Assembly: GCA_017456555.1 (NCBI GenBank)
Contig: JAFTJF010000013.1
Location: forward strand, 95,329 to 159,328
Direction of reading: 5' to 3'
Length of the DNA: 64,000 nt
Source: Clostridia bacterium
Lineage (GTDB): Bacteria; Bacillota; Clostridia; TANB77; CAG-508
A program made the position numbers and the translations under genes. The notes under the pieces are model-generated. The model was not told the origin of the DNA. It worked only from the letters and a program-made list of their open reading frames with translations, and searched no databases. Shown here one piece after another: positions 35,341-42,848 of the stretch; the first letter of the stretch is position 1; each line of letters opens with the position of its first letter.

Positions 35341-35419
35341 TTTTTAACTTTTTTAACTTTTGAAAAATATTAAAAATAGGATGTTATAATATGATATGCA
35401 ATTAATTTGCATATCATAT
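35341..35419 (+). promoter_or_regulatory. Promoter with paired TTAAC boxes and a 12-bp dyad
   Basis: Two TTAAC boxes (35344-35348 and 35353-35357, 9 bp apart) lie upstream of TATAAT (35385-35390); a weak TTGAAA at 35360 has a 19-bp spacer. ATATGATATGCA pairs with TGCATATCATAT (35389-35400 with 35408-35419) at the start site. The box-to--10 distance is 28 bp, the same as in the minus-strand promoter at 22027-22124. Confidence 0.65.
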
Positions 35420-35440
35420 CATAATAATTTCGGTATGATA

Positions 35441-35453
35441 GGAAACAGTGGGA
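35441..35453. repeat. 13-nt inverted repeat, upstream copy
   Basis: GGAAACAGTGGGA is the exact reverse complement of 36278-36290. It lies in the 5' UTR of the secreted gene at 35489. Confidence 0.8.
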
Positions 35454-35488
35454 AAACTTTTCAACAATAATGAATTGGAGGTTTTTTT

Positions 35489-36268
35489 ATGACAAACAAA
35501 CTTACAGGAGTTAAAAAACGGATTTTAAGTGCGTTACTTGCTGTTGTGTCGGTTGTTACAATGCTTCCGGCAATATCTGCAAGTGCAGCTGAAAACTATG
35601 ACGGTGGATGGGCTATGATGAATGCAGCAAGAACAGTTTACAGTTCTTCAAGCCTGTCTACTTCCATCGGTTCTGTTTCCAAAGGTGAAGGTATCACTGT
35701 CCTTTCTTCCTCTGGAAGTACATATTATATCGAATATAGTACTTCTAATGGTGCAAAAAGAGGATATGTAAGTGGTGGTGTTGCAACTGATTGCCTTGGA
35801 TACACATGTGTTGCTAAGGTAAATACGACAACCAACCTGTATTATGGAATTGATACTCTCAGTTTCGACAAAGCAGGTACAGTTTACTCTGGAGAGTATG
35901 TTGCAGTGATTGCAGCTAATGCTCCTTGGGCATATGTTGAATACAATACCAATAGCGGTAGAAAGAGAGGATATATGGAACTCTCTAAGTTGACAACTTA
36001 TAATCAGCCTAGTTGGATGCCCAACCTGTACGATAATCAGGGGAATAACAGGATGATTCCTATTACTTCGACTATGACTGTTCGCTCTGGTCCGAGTGAG
36101 GAATATCCTTCTATCGGTTCTGTCAATGCAAATGATGCATATGTTGGATGCTTCTACAAGCAGTCTTCTGATACTCCTGGCTATGTATATGCCTTTATCA
36201 GATACGAAAATACAAGTACAGGATTGATTAAGAGTGGATTTATTCTGTATCCCGATTTCAATTTCTAA
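35489..36268 (+). CDS. Secreted protein with bacterial SH3 repeats, higher GC
   Basis: A 259-aa protein with a signal peptide (residues 1-34, ending SASAAEN). Three SH3-like repeats follow: RTVYSSSSLSTSIGSVSKGEGITVL with GYVSGG, NTTTNLYYGIDTLSFDKAGTVYSGEYVAVI with GYMELS, and STMTVRSGPSEEYPSIGSV at the end. Such domains bind peptidoglycan. Codon use is richer in GC than the surrounding genes, so it was probably acquired separately. The start lies behind TTGGAGG. Its 5' and 3' UTRs hold complementary 13-mers, and its promoter resembles that of the secreted gene at 21349. Confidence 0.75.
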   Translation: MTNKLTGVKKRILSALLAVVSVVTMLPAISASAAENYDGGWAMMNAARTVYSSSSLSTSIGSVSKGEGITVLSSSGSTYYIEYSTSNGAKRGYVSGGVATDCLGYTCVAKVNTTTNLYYGIDTLSFDKAGTVYSGEYVAVIAANAPWAYVEYNTNSGRKRGYMELSKLTTYNQPSWMPNLYDNQGNNRMIPITSTMTVRSGPSEEYPSIGSVNANDAYVGCFYKQSSDTPGYVYAFIRYENTSTGLIKSGFILYPDFNF

Positions 36269-36277
36269 ATGAAACTA

Positions 36278-36290
36278 TCCCACTGTTTCC
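36278..36290. repeat. 13-nt inverted repeat, downstream copy
   Basis: TCCCACTGTTTCC pairs with 35441-35453. It lies 10 bp after the stop codon, before the terminator. Confidence 0.8.
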
Positions 36291-36318
36291 AAACAGGACA
36301 CACTTATGTCCAAAAAAG

Positions 36319-36352
36319 GAGTGCTAGCTTACGTTAGCACTCTGTTTTTTTT
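36319..36352. terminator. Bidirectional terminator
   Basis: GAGTGCTAGC (36319-36328) pairs with GTTAGCACTC (36333-36342) over TTAC, with a T8 run to the right and an A6 run to the left. It overlaps the 3' end of the Spo0A-like gene and serves both convergent genes. Confidence 0.8.
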
Positions 36353-37046
36353 GTATAATATGTTTTATTATTTCATTAATGATTTCTTTGGTTGTCGGTT
36401 TCTTTACTATTTTTCTGTTAAAATAAGTTTCTAAATCAGAATGATAATATTGATAACATCTATAAGTAGCTTGATAAATACCACATTTTATATTATTTAT
36501 ATTTGAATTGTATTTTTGAGAAACTTTAGTATATACAACATTATTTATGTTTATTCTATCACAGTTAAAAGGATAGATAAGAAGAATGCATTCACATAAA
36601 TATTGTGTACCTTTATAGCCTAAATCAAAATGTATTTTTTCTAACTCATCGTATATATTTGATAATAAATGCTTTTTGGAATCTGCCTTTAATCTTATTA
36701 ATTTTATTAGTGAATTAAATACATTTTGCTCGATTGGTTCATTTTGTATCAATTCATAAAATAGATGTTTATATTTTAAATCGTTTTTGAAATTTTTACT
36801 ATCTAAAGTAAATGCAATTACTGACATATTAACAAAATATTTTTTTATAAATTTGATAAAATTTATAGAACAATTATTAATATTTAAAATGGTAATATCA
36901 ATAATATTATTCTTTAAAATTTCCAAGGCTTCGCTTTCAGAATATGCAATATTAAATACTTTTGCAGATAATTCGGATGATTGAATTTTATTTATTAAAT
37001 TTTTACATATTATTGGATTATTTTCTAAAATTAATATATTTAACAT
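36324..37046 (-). CDS. Spo0A-like regulator with degenerate receiver
   Basis: A 240-aa protein. The C-terminal part (about residues 125-225: HFDLGYKGTQYLCECILLI, VSQKYNSNINNIKCGIYQA, FNRKIVKKPTTKEIINEII) matches the DNA-binding domain of Spo0A. The N-terminal receiver-like part starts MLNILILENNP; the acidic pair is E-N, and the phospho-acceptor site reads DITILNINN, so Asp is replaced by Asn. Phosphorelay control is therefore unlikely. It may compete with host Spo0A for its boxes. Start behind AGGAG. Confidence 0.78.
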   Translation of the reverse strand: MLNILILENNPIICKNLINKIQSSELSAKVFNIAYSESEALEILKNNIIDITILNINNCSINFIKFIKKYFVNMSVIAFTLDSKNFKNDLKYKHLFYELIQNEPIEQNVFNSLIKLIRLKADSKKHLLSNIYDELEKIHFDLGYKGTQYLCECILLIYPFNCDRININNVVYTKVSQKYNSNINNIKCGIYQATYRCYQYYHSDLETYFNRKIVKKPTTKEIINEIIKHIIQKKQSANVS

Positions 37047-37166
37047 TTTTATCTCCTTATAAATATTACAATTAATAAGCTTGTATGTAACACTTTTGAG
37101 GAAAAAAATATTAATATAATTTAATACAAATAAAAAAACTAGATATATTTTAATATAAATCTAGTT

Positions 37167-37424
37167 TTATAAATCTTTCATATATTCAGACACTAAGGTT
37201 TCTAAACTAATATTGAAACATTTTGCAAAGCCACATAGCTCATAATCTACAACAGTTCTTAATCCTTTTTCTATTCTATAAATACTTTGTTTATGAATAT
37301 CTATTCCTAAAATCATTAATTTGTCAGATAATTTTTGATAAGACCAATTGTTTTTTTCTCTGTAATATCTTATTTTATCTCCAACAATATTTAATCTATC
37401 ATTGGAATTTCTAGTATTTTTCAT
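37167..37424 (-). CDS. XRE-family HTH regulator
   Basis: An 85-aa regulator with an HTH of the Cro/CI type: IRYYREKNNWSYQKLSDKL, ILGIDIHKQSIYRIEKGLRTV. Start at 37424 behind AGGAG. It lies upstream of and divergent from the gene at 37561, a common place for a repressor controlling both sides. Probably the ICE maintenance repressor. Confidence 0.8.
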   Translation of the reverse strand: MKNTRNSNDRLNIVGDKIRYYREKNNWSYQKLSDKLMILGIDIHKQSIYRIEKGLRTVVDYELCGFAKCFNISLETLVSEYMKDL

Positions 37425-37560
37425 TAAGAAATCTCCTTTATATATTGTTCAGCTTGATTTTATTATAAATATTTGATAACATATAAACACCAGTAGTTAT
37501 ATTTGAATAATATTTACAAATTAGAATAAAATATGTACAAAACAAAAAGGAAAATAAAAT

Positions 37561-37863
37561 ATGAATAATATTATACGTCGAATTATTTGGGAGAAAAAAT
37601 ACTATACAAAGAAAATTGTTGATTTTTCTAAATATCTTAATCAACAAGATCTTGATATTTTGAAAAAATTTGGAATAGAAATCAAAGATCAAATTTATAC
37701 TGAGTATGAATTTGATCTTGTTGATGAGGTAATCTTTTTATATTATAGAGAACCTGGTGAAAAAAATGAAAAATATAATATAGAAGATATTGGAGTTTCG
37801 CAAGATGAATATGATAGAATTCTTGAAAAATTTATACAGATTTCAAAGGAGTATGATTTTTAA
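37561..37863 (+). CDS. Stand-alone homologue of the pseudo-receiver C-terminal domain
   Basis: A 100-aa protein. The run IVDFSKYLNQQDLDILKKFGIE, IYTEYEFDLV and GVSQDEYDRILEKF aligns with the C-terminal domain of the pseudo-receiver at 20058-20777 (IIDYSKYYTSQDIELLKKL, LYTESEHDQF, GVSKQDFDRLHEIM). So this unnamed domain occurs alone and fused to a receiver in the same element. Start behind AAAAGGAAA. Function unknown. Confidence 0.6.
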   Translation: MNNIIRRIIWEKKYYTKKIVDFSKYLNQQDLDILKKFGIEIKDQIYTEYEFDLVDEVIFLYYREPGEKNEKYNIEDIGVSQDEYDRILEKFIQISKEYDF

Positions 37864-37880
37864 ATATAATAAATACTTTA

Positions 37881-37912
37881 AGAGTTACTTTTAAAAGTAA
37901 CTCTATTTTTTT
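37881..37912 (+). terminator. Rho-independent terminator
   Basis: A perfect palindrome AGAGTTACTTTT/AAAAGTAACTCT (37881-37904), followed by A and a T run. Confidence 0.75.
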
Positions 37913-38001
37913 GTCTAAAATAATAAATTTAATATTATGATACTAATTTCGACAAAATCACTTATGATACTTTTCATATAATAAGATGGGGATTTTACGC
38001 T

Positions 38002-38135
38002 GTTTAGGGAAATTAAAATTGAATAAGAAATTGTGAATTTCTAAACAAGTAAAGAACTCTCTTAAAAAAATTAAAAAGAAAGGAGGATTATTTTTTTCCT
38101 AAATAGTGTAACCCCAAATTTGTAATTTGGGAGGT
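38002..38135 (+). promoter_or_regulatory. Structured leader that hides the Shine-Dalgarno of the sigma-like gene
   Basis: GTTTAG (38002-38007) pairs with CTAAAC (38041-38046), and inside it AGAAATT (38026-38032) pairs with AATTTCT (38036-38042). Further on, CCCAAATT (38113-38120) pairs with AATTTGGG (38124-38131), which covers part of the ribosome-binding site GGGAGGT (38129-38135) of the gene starting at 38142. Confidence 0.5.
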
Positions 38136-38141
38136 ATTGCT

Positions 38142-38576
38142 ATGGAAAAAAATACTTTTAACCGTATTGATGATGCTATTGAAAAATTTAATAGCTTCAT
38201 TAATACAACTATTTTTTTATCTGCAAAAGATTACTTTAGAAAGGAAGTGAAAAAAGAAGAAAGAGAAGTAAGTATAATTAATGATGAGAATTTTGAGAAA
38301 TATTTAGAATCTTTTTTAGAATATGAAGAAGAATTTGAAAAAGCTCAATACCCTAAAGATATTATTGAGTTTATTAACATGTGTGAAAATAATGAATTAC
38401 ATATTGCATTGAAATCACTGAGCTCTATTGAGCAATCAGTGATTTTTTTGCTTTTTAGTGAAGAATTATCACAAGAGGAAGCAAGTAAAATTCTAAAAAT
38501 ATGTTCTAAATCTGTTAGTAGAATAAAATTAAGAGCAGTTGAAAAGCTAAAAAATATGTTAAAAGGGAGTGATTAA
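38142..38576 (+). CDS. Sigma-70 region 4-like regulator (Tn916 ORF7-like)
   Basis: A 144-aa protein; start at 38142 behind GGGAGGT. The N-terminal half is acidic and helical; the C-terminal half carries a sigma region 4 HTH (ALKSLSSIEQSVIFLLFSEELSQEEASKIL ... VSRIKLRAVEKLKNML) without region 2. Size and position, just before a small HTH gene and upstream of the integrase, match the regulator ORF7 of Tn916-type elements. It probably activates excision or transfer genes. Confidence 0.75.
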   Translation: MEKNTFNRIDDAIEKFNSFINTTIFLSAKDYFRKEVKKEEREVSIINDENFEKYLESFLEYEEEFEKAQYPKDIIEFINMCENNELHIALKSLSSIEQSVIFLLFSEELSQEEASKILKICSKSVSRIKLRAVEKLKNMLKGSD

Positions 38577-38577
38577 T

Positions 38578-38763
38578 ATGTACGATAAAAAGATTGAAAT
38601 ATATGACTTAGGTAAAAAAGCTCAAAAAGGGGACGAGCTTTCGCTTATAAAATTAATAGAAATAAAAAGACCATTGATACATAAAGCCAGTCGAGGAAAT
38701 GAGGATTGTTTTCAGTACATAATTGAAATGTTAATAAAAGGAATAAAAAAGTATAAGTTTTAA
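38578..38763 (+). CDS. Conjugative-transposon small HTH protein (Tn916 ORF8-like)
   Basis: A 61-aa basic protein starting 2 bp after the sigma-like gene. IYDLGKKAQKGDELSLIKLIEIKRPLI and FQYIIEMLIKGIKKYKF match the helix-turn-helix family found after ORF7-type genes in conjugative transposons. Start ATG 38578 behind AAAGGGAG is chosen over GTG 38569. Confidence 0.7.
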   Translation: MYDKKIEIYDLGKKAQKGDELSLIKLIEIKRPLIHKASRGNEDCFQYIIEMLIKGIKKYKF

Positions 38764-38818
38764 AAAATAAAATTTTTTAAAATTACGGTAGAATTTTAAA
38801 CTTCTCATTACAGTTAGA

Positions 38819-38824
38819 TATAAT
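38819..38824 (+). promoter_or_regulatory. -10 box of a leader transcript
   Basis: TATAAT, with TTAAAC 17 bp upstream (38796-38801). It lies in the 293-bp stretch 38764-39056, which also holds the hairpin at 38867-38906 and a possible 19-codon leader. Confidence 0.4.
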
Positions 38825-38866
38825 GAAGGGCAAAGTTCATTTTGAACAAAGGCACTATATAATTCG

Positions 38867-38933
38867 GATAGATAGGTCTCCCCCTAAACAAGAAAACCTA
38901 TCTATCTGAAAATATAATATGTGAGGAGGGAGA
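38867..38933 (+). ncRNA. Hairpin whose loop pairs with a downstream Shine-Dalgarno
   Basis: GATAGATAGGT (38867-38877) pairs perfectly with ACCTATCTATC (38896-38906). The 18-nt loop begins CTCCCCCT, and TCTCCC (38877-38882) is complementary to GGGAGA (38928-38933) inside the Shine-Dalgarno-like GAGGAGGGAG. This would form a pseudoknot or an alternative structure. No T run follows, so it is not a terminator. Confidence 0.45.
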
Positions 38934-38936
38934 AAT

Positions 38937-38996
38937 TTGCTAAAGAATTATTTTACTAGAATTAACATTAGAATGAAATTAAGTAATTATACTTAA
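38937..38996 (+). CDS. Possible 19-codon leader peptide
   Basis: TTG at 38937 stands 6 nt after GAGGAGGGA and opens a 19-codon frame ending in TAA at 38994-38996, whose last codons lie in the hairpin AATTAAGTA/TACTTAATT (38977-38998). It may be a leader peptide coupled to the pseudoknot just upstream. No other evidence of translation. Confidence 0.3.
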   Translation: MLKNYFTRINIRMKLSNYT

Positions 38997-39056
38997 TTAT
39001 ATTGTTATGTCTAAAAAGTGTTTGCAAAAAATTGACTATATAAATAGGAAGGTTTT

Positions 39057-39482
39057 ATGAACAAAGAAAAAATTATTAATTTATTTTATGACAATCATCT
39101 AAAAGTAAAAGATATTTCAATGATTTTAAATATTGATAAATCTTATATATCAAGAATAATAAAAAAGGATGAAAGATATTTAAATGAAAAAGAAAGCAGA
39201 AAACAAGTATCAAAAATTAGACATTTAGAAACAACTAAGAGAATTGTAAAAAGAAATAGGGAGAGTTTGAAGTTTAAAAATAGTGTTGATGATTTAATTT
39301 TAAAAAATATGCATAAACAAGCGAGTATGGAATTATCAAAAGGAAAATATTTGAGTGATGAAAGTTATAGAAAATGGAACTGTAGTGCATATAAATACAA
39401 CCCTTCTAAAAAAAGGTATGAATTCAGAGAGGAGTTAGGACGTTCTTATGATGTACCCAAATATATAAAAGAAAGGAATTAA
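39057..39482 (+). CDS. HTH DNA-binding protein
   Basis: A 141-aa basic protein. The N-terminal HTH is plain: IINLFYDNHLKVKDISMILNIDKSYISRIIKKD, as in resolvase-type HTH_38 domains. A Lys/Arg-rich middle part and a Tyr-rich C-terminus (SYRKWNCSAYKYNPSKKRYEF) follow. Start behind AGGAAGG. It may act in excision or as a regulator of the integrase region. Confidence 0.6.
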   Translation: MNKEKIINLFYDNHLKVKDISMILNIDKSYISRIIKKDERYLNEKESRKQVSKIRHLETTKRIVKRNRESLKFKNSVDDLILKNMHKQASMELSKGKYLSDESYRKWNCSAYKYNPSKKRYEFREELGRSYDVPKYIKERN

Positions 39483-39507
39483 ACAAGTCGAAAGGCTTGT
39501 TTTTTTA
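39481..39507 (+). terminator. Rho-independent terminator
   Basis: AACAAG-C and G-CTTGTT around a GAAA tetraloop, followed by T7. Confidence 0.75.
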
Positions 39508-39518
39508 GTGTGTTAATT

Positions 39519-39722
39519 ATGAATAAAAAGGAAGCTATTGCTTATGCACAAATAGCATTAAACTATTTGCAAAGTTCTCAATGTAAAAAAGAAATCAATT
39601 TAATAAATTTAGCAGAAGAAATGAAAGGAGCATTTAAAATATATTCTAAAGATGTGGCTGTGATAATGGCTAAAAGTATGGTAGAAACTGAATCGTATAT
39701 GATTCCTCCAAATGATATGTAG
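39519..39722 (+). CDS. Small helical hypothetical protein
   Basis: A 67-aa protein beginning MNKKEAIAYAQIALNYLQSS and ending in SYMIPPNDM. It has two likely helices. It has a poor ribosome-binding site and lies directly after a terminator, so expression is uncertain. Genes of this size just before ICE integrases are common; function unknown. Confidence 0.45.
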   Translation: MNKKEAIAYAQIALNYLQSSQCKKEINLINLAEEMKGAFKIYSKDVAVIMAKSMVETESYMIPPNDM

Positions 39723-39782
39723 TTATTTTTTTAAAAGGTTTTTCATATTATTTAATAACTATTTTTTTTGAAGGAGTAAGGT

Positions 39783-39923
39783 ATGGGAAAGAATGAAAAA
39801 AAATTACATTTTTTGTGTACGTTTAATGATGATAATAGTGATTTCAATACTGTTGTCGAAAATATATTTTTAGAATATATATCTCAAATAGAAAATAATT
39901 ATTGTTTTGAGCTTGGTAGATGA
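39783..39923 (+). CDS. 46-codon small protein upstream of the integrase
   Basis: ATG at 39783 stands behind AAGGAG (39771-39776) and opens a 46-codon frame ending TGA at 39921-39923. The peptide starts MGKNEKKLHFLCTFNDDN and ends NNYCFELGR. A good Shine-Dalgarno and position 58 bp before the integrase support a real small gene. Role unknown; an excisionase-like or leader function is possible. Confidence 0.45.
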   Translation: MGKNEKKLHFLCTFNDDNSDFNTVVENIFLEYISQIENNYCFELGR

Positions 39924-39942
39924 AAGGCAAGATTGATATAAT
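39913..39942 (+). promoter_or_regulatory. Probable integrase promoter
   Basis: TTGGTA (39913-39918), an 18-bp spacer and TATAAT (39937-39942), about 40 bp before the integrase start. The transcript would begin just before the switch hairpins at 39947-39994. Confidence 0.45.
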
Positions 39943-39946
39943 ACTG

Positions 39947-39994
39947 TTAGCAGATGATTGCTAAAGAATAGGAGGTGGATATGCTCTTTAGCAA
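39947..39994 (+). promoter_or_regulatory. Two exclusive hairpins around the integrase ribosome-binding site
   Basis: TTAGCA (39947-39952) can pair with TGCTAA (39959-39964). Alternatively TTGCTAAAGA (39958-39967) pairs perfectly with TCTTTAGCAA (39985-39994) inside the coding region, placing GGAGG (39971-39975) and ATG (39981) in a 17-nt closed loop. The two structures share one arm and cannot form together. Confidence 0.6.
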
Positions 39995-41591
39995 TAATTA
40001 CAATTTTAAAGTTGCAATATATATAAGACTTTCTCGTGAAGATGGAGATAAACAAGAAAGTGAAAGTATAAAAAACCAAAGAGATATTATTATGAGATAC
40101 ATAAAAGAAAATAATCTCCAATTTGTGGATGAGTATGTAGATGATGGTATATCAGGAACAACTTTTGATAGAGCTGGATTTAAACGACTAATTAATGATA
40201 TAGAAAACAAAAGAATTAATATGGTGATAACAAAAGACTTATCAAGATTAGGAAGAGAATATATACAAACCGGACAATATATAGAAAAATATTTTCCAGA
40301 ACACAATATAAGATATGTTGCTATAAATGATGGGATCGATACTTTTAGTAATAGTTCATGTAACGATATTACACCATTTAAAGCAATATTAAATGACATG
40401 TATGCAAAAGATATCTCTAAAAAAATAAAAAGCGTAATAAAAGAAAAGCAGATAAAAGGTGAATATATATGTTCTGTTCCGCCATATGGTTACAAAAAAG
40501 ATCCTTGTAGAAAAAATCATTTAATAATAGATGAAAATACTAGTTATATAATAGAAAATATATTTGATATGTATTTGGAAGGGAAAAGTATCTATTATAT
40601 AAGAGATTTTTTGAATAATAAAATGATACAATCACCTAGTGGATATGCTCAAAAAAGTAGTGATATAAAAAAATGGAATGGCGTAACTATTTTAAATATA
40701 CTTTCTAATAAGGTATATATAGGAGTTACAGAGAGCAATAAAAAGATAAGTTTATCTTATAAATCTAAAAAAAGAATTAAAGTTCCAAAAGAAGAACATA
40801 TTATAACTGCTAATACGCATCAACCAATAATAAGTAAAGAAAATTTTGAAAAGGTTCAATTTTTATTAAATAAAAAAAGTATAACAAAGAAAAATAAGCA
40901 TGAATACTTATTTAGAGGATTAATTAAATGTAAAACTTGCCATAGTAATTTGGAAGTAGGAGCAAAATTGAGTGCAAGAGGGAAAAAAATCAAGAATCCT
41001 ATACCATATATAACATGTAGGAATTCTAAAAAGGGAATGTGTCCAGCACAACATTTAAACTATAATAAATTTGAACGTGAAATTTTGAGGTATTTACAAG
41101 AGTTTTTAAGACTTTACACAGATGAAAAAAGATTAGCAAGTGTGTATAAAGAATATAAAAATAAGAAAAATGTTAATATTGTAAAATATGAAAAAGAAAT
41201 ACAAGAAATAGATAGCAAAATCCAAAAAATGTCATCTCAAATTGATGCAGTCTATTTTGATAAATTGAATCAAGTAATTTCAGAAGAAGATTATTTTAGA
41301 TATGTTAATAAAATTGTTGCAGAAAAAGATAATTTAATAACAAAGAGAAATGAAATAAGAAATAAAATTAATAGTATAAAAGAAAAACAAACAAGAACAT
41401 CTGATGTGGATATAAAAAAGATAATTGAAGAATTTTTAAGTACATCTTCTAAAGAATCAATTTATAGGTTAATAGATTATATAGAAATTGATGAAGATAA
41501 GAATATATATATACATTTTGCATTTGGTAAATTGAATAATATAAAAGAATATGTTGGAGAATATATAGATTTTGAAAAAATATTAAATTAA
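39981..41591 (+). CDS. Large serine recombinase (ICE integrase)
   Basis: A 536-aa large serine integrase; start ATG 39981 behind AGGAGGTGG. The catalytic domain starts with YIRLSRED (Ser18) and contains the usual DDGISGTTFDRAGF and TKDLSRLGRE. A recombinase domain and a zinc ribbon (CKTCHSN ... CRNSKKGMCPA) follow, then a coiled coil (about 390-470) and the C-terminal tail. It should integrate and excise the element at the carboxypeptidase gene that begins one base after its stop codon. Its directionality factor is probably the Gp3-like protein at 23086. Confidence 0.95.
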   Translation: MLFSNNYNFKVAIYIRLSREDGDKQESESIKNQRDIIMRYIKENNLQFVDEYVDDGISGTTFDRAGFKRLINDIENKRINMVITKDLSRLGREYIQTGQYIEKYFPEHNIRYVAINDGIDTFSNSSCNDITPFKAILNDMYAKDISKKIKSVIKEKQIKGEYICSVPPYGYKKDPCRKNHLIIDENTSYIIENIFDMYLEGKSIYYIRDFLNNKMIQSPSGYAQKSSDIKKWNGVTILNILSNKVYIGVTESNKKISLSYKSKKRIKVPKEEHIITANTHQPIISKENFEKVQFLLNKKSITKKNKHEYLFRGLIKCKTCHSNLEVGAKLSARGKKIKNPIPYITCRNSKKGMCPAQHLNYNKFEREILRYLQEFLRLYTDEKRLASVYKEYKNKKNVNIVKYEKEIQEIDSKIQKMSSQIDAVYFDKLNQVISEEDYFRYVNKIVAEKDNLITKRNEIRNKINSIKEKQTRTSDVDIKKIIEEFLSTSSKESIYRLIDYIEIDEDKNIYIHFAFGKLNNIKEYVGEYIDFEKILN

Positions 41592-41622
41592 ATTATCCTA
41601 TGAAGATAAAAACCACACCATC
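41592..41622. other. Right end of the ICE (att junction)
   Basis: The carboxypeptidase reading frame (minus strand) is intact up to NPDGV, whose Val codon is 41614-41616. It then continues with an unrelated VFIFIG and a stop at 41593-41595. The junction must lie in about 41600-41620. The crossover dinucleotide cannot be chosen without the left end. Confidence 0.7.
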
Positions 41623-42312
41623 TGGATTTACCATAGGCATTAAATATAGAGAAACATTTGAGAAAAGTTCTCGAGCATTTACTCCGAAAATAGGTAAATT
41701 ATTTACATAGCTTTTTGATAAATTTTCGAGAAATTTCATTAAAAGTGGAGCTGTAATCCATTCGTTTGCATGTGTGGCAGCACAGTAAAATACTTCTTTT
41801 TGACCTGTTCCAAAACGGATTACTTGAAGAGGTCTACCTAAAACACTTCTTCCAATTGAAGAAATTTGTAAAAATGGATAAATTGTTTTTAGAGCATCAA
41901 TATCCATATTTAAAAATTGGGAAGTATAACTAATATTAGTTTCAACAACACTTCCAAATGGAACTATTATTTCTTCACCAACTTTCAAATTTTCTGCATC
42001 AATATTAGGATTAGCTGCTATAATAGCATCAACTGTAGTTGAATGCATACGTGCAATTGCAAATAAAGTATCTCCTTGTTTTATAGTATGTTTTGTGTAA
42101 CCATTAATATAAGGCATTAATGCATTCCAAGTATTTGGGCCTACAATGCCATCAGCAGTTAGACCATTTGCTCTTTGAAAATTTTGAACAGCTGTAAATG
42201 TTTGAAATCCAAAGATTCCATCAATGGCACCATTATAAAAACCGAGTTTTTGAAGAGTTGATTGTAAAAGTTCTACTTCTGGGCCACGAGAATTTAATCT
42301 AAGAGTAGTCAT
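41593..42312 (-). pseudogene. M14 zinc carboxypeptidase with peptidoglycan-binding and LysM domains, cut by the ICE
   Basis: A 239-aa remnant: a peptidoglycan-binding domain (residues 1-70: [20 protein letters not shown]), a LysM domain (about 74-118: [14 protein letters not shown]) and the first half of an M14 carboxypeptidase domain with the HxxE zinc motif in THANEW and MPMVNPDGV. Whole proteins of this type trim muropeptides, often during sporulation. The second half, with the last zinc ligand and the catalytic Glu, is missing; it should lie on the far side of the ICE. Confidence 0.88.
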
Positions 42313-42529
42313 AAAAATCCTTTCTAAAAGTTAAAATCATAGAATTAAACTTTTGTTAAATTACTTATTAATTATATTTATAATATTAATTTGAAAATAA
42401 AAACGTGATACTGTTATTAAAAATAATAACTAAAAAATTAATTTTATATATGATATAAAAGGGTTGTAAAATTTTTGAATATATTATAAAATATGCTTGA
42501 AAAAATAGACCATATATGGGGTGAAAAAA

Positions 42530-42832
42530 GTGCTAATAGAAGCAGAAATGAAAGAACTAGCAAAAAAGAAAGAATATACAAAAGTTTTTAATTATTTTCA
42601 TGATGAATATACTGGCATGCTTAGAGATTTTTTAGAAAGACATGAAGTAGAAGTTAATGAAGATGATTGTTTAATAGATTATATTGTTAAAACTAGAATT
42701 TTTATGCCTAAATATAACACTTATACAATTCCAATTTCAAACGCTATGTATAATGAAGAATTACCAGAAGCAATGAAATATGAGTTACTTATGAGTAGTT
42801 ATAAAGATGTAAGAAAAGCTTTTAGCAAATAG
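42530..42832 (+). CDS. Hypothetical protein
   Basis: A 100-aa, helical, charged protein. GTG 42530 behind GGGGTG is my choice, with GTG 42521 and ATG 42548 as alternatives. It stands 16 bp before hslO and is probably co-transcribed. No family recognised. Confidence 0.5.
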   Translation: MLIEAEMKELAKKKEYTKVFNYFHDEYTGMLRDFLERHEVEVNEDDCLIDYIVKTRIFMPKYNTYTIPISNAMYNEELPEAMKYELLMSSYKDVRKAFSK

Positions 42833-42848
42833 AAAAGTAGGAGAGAAA

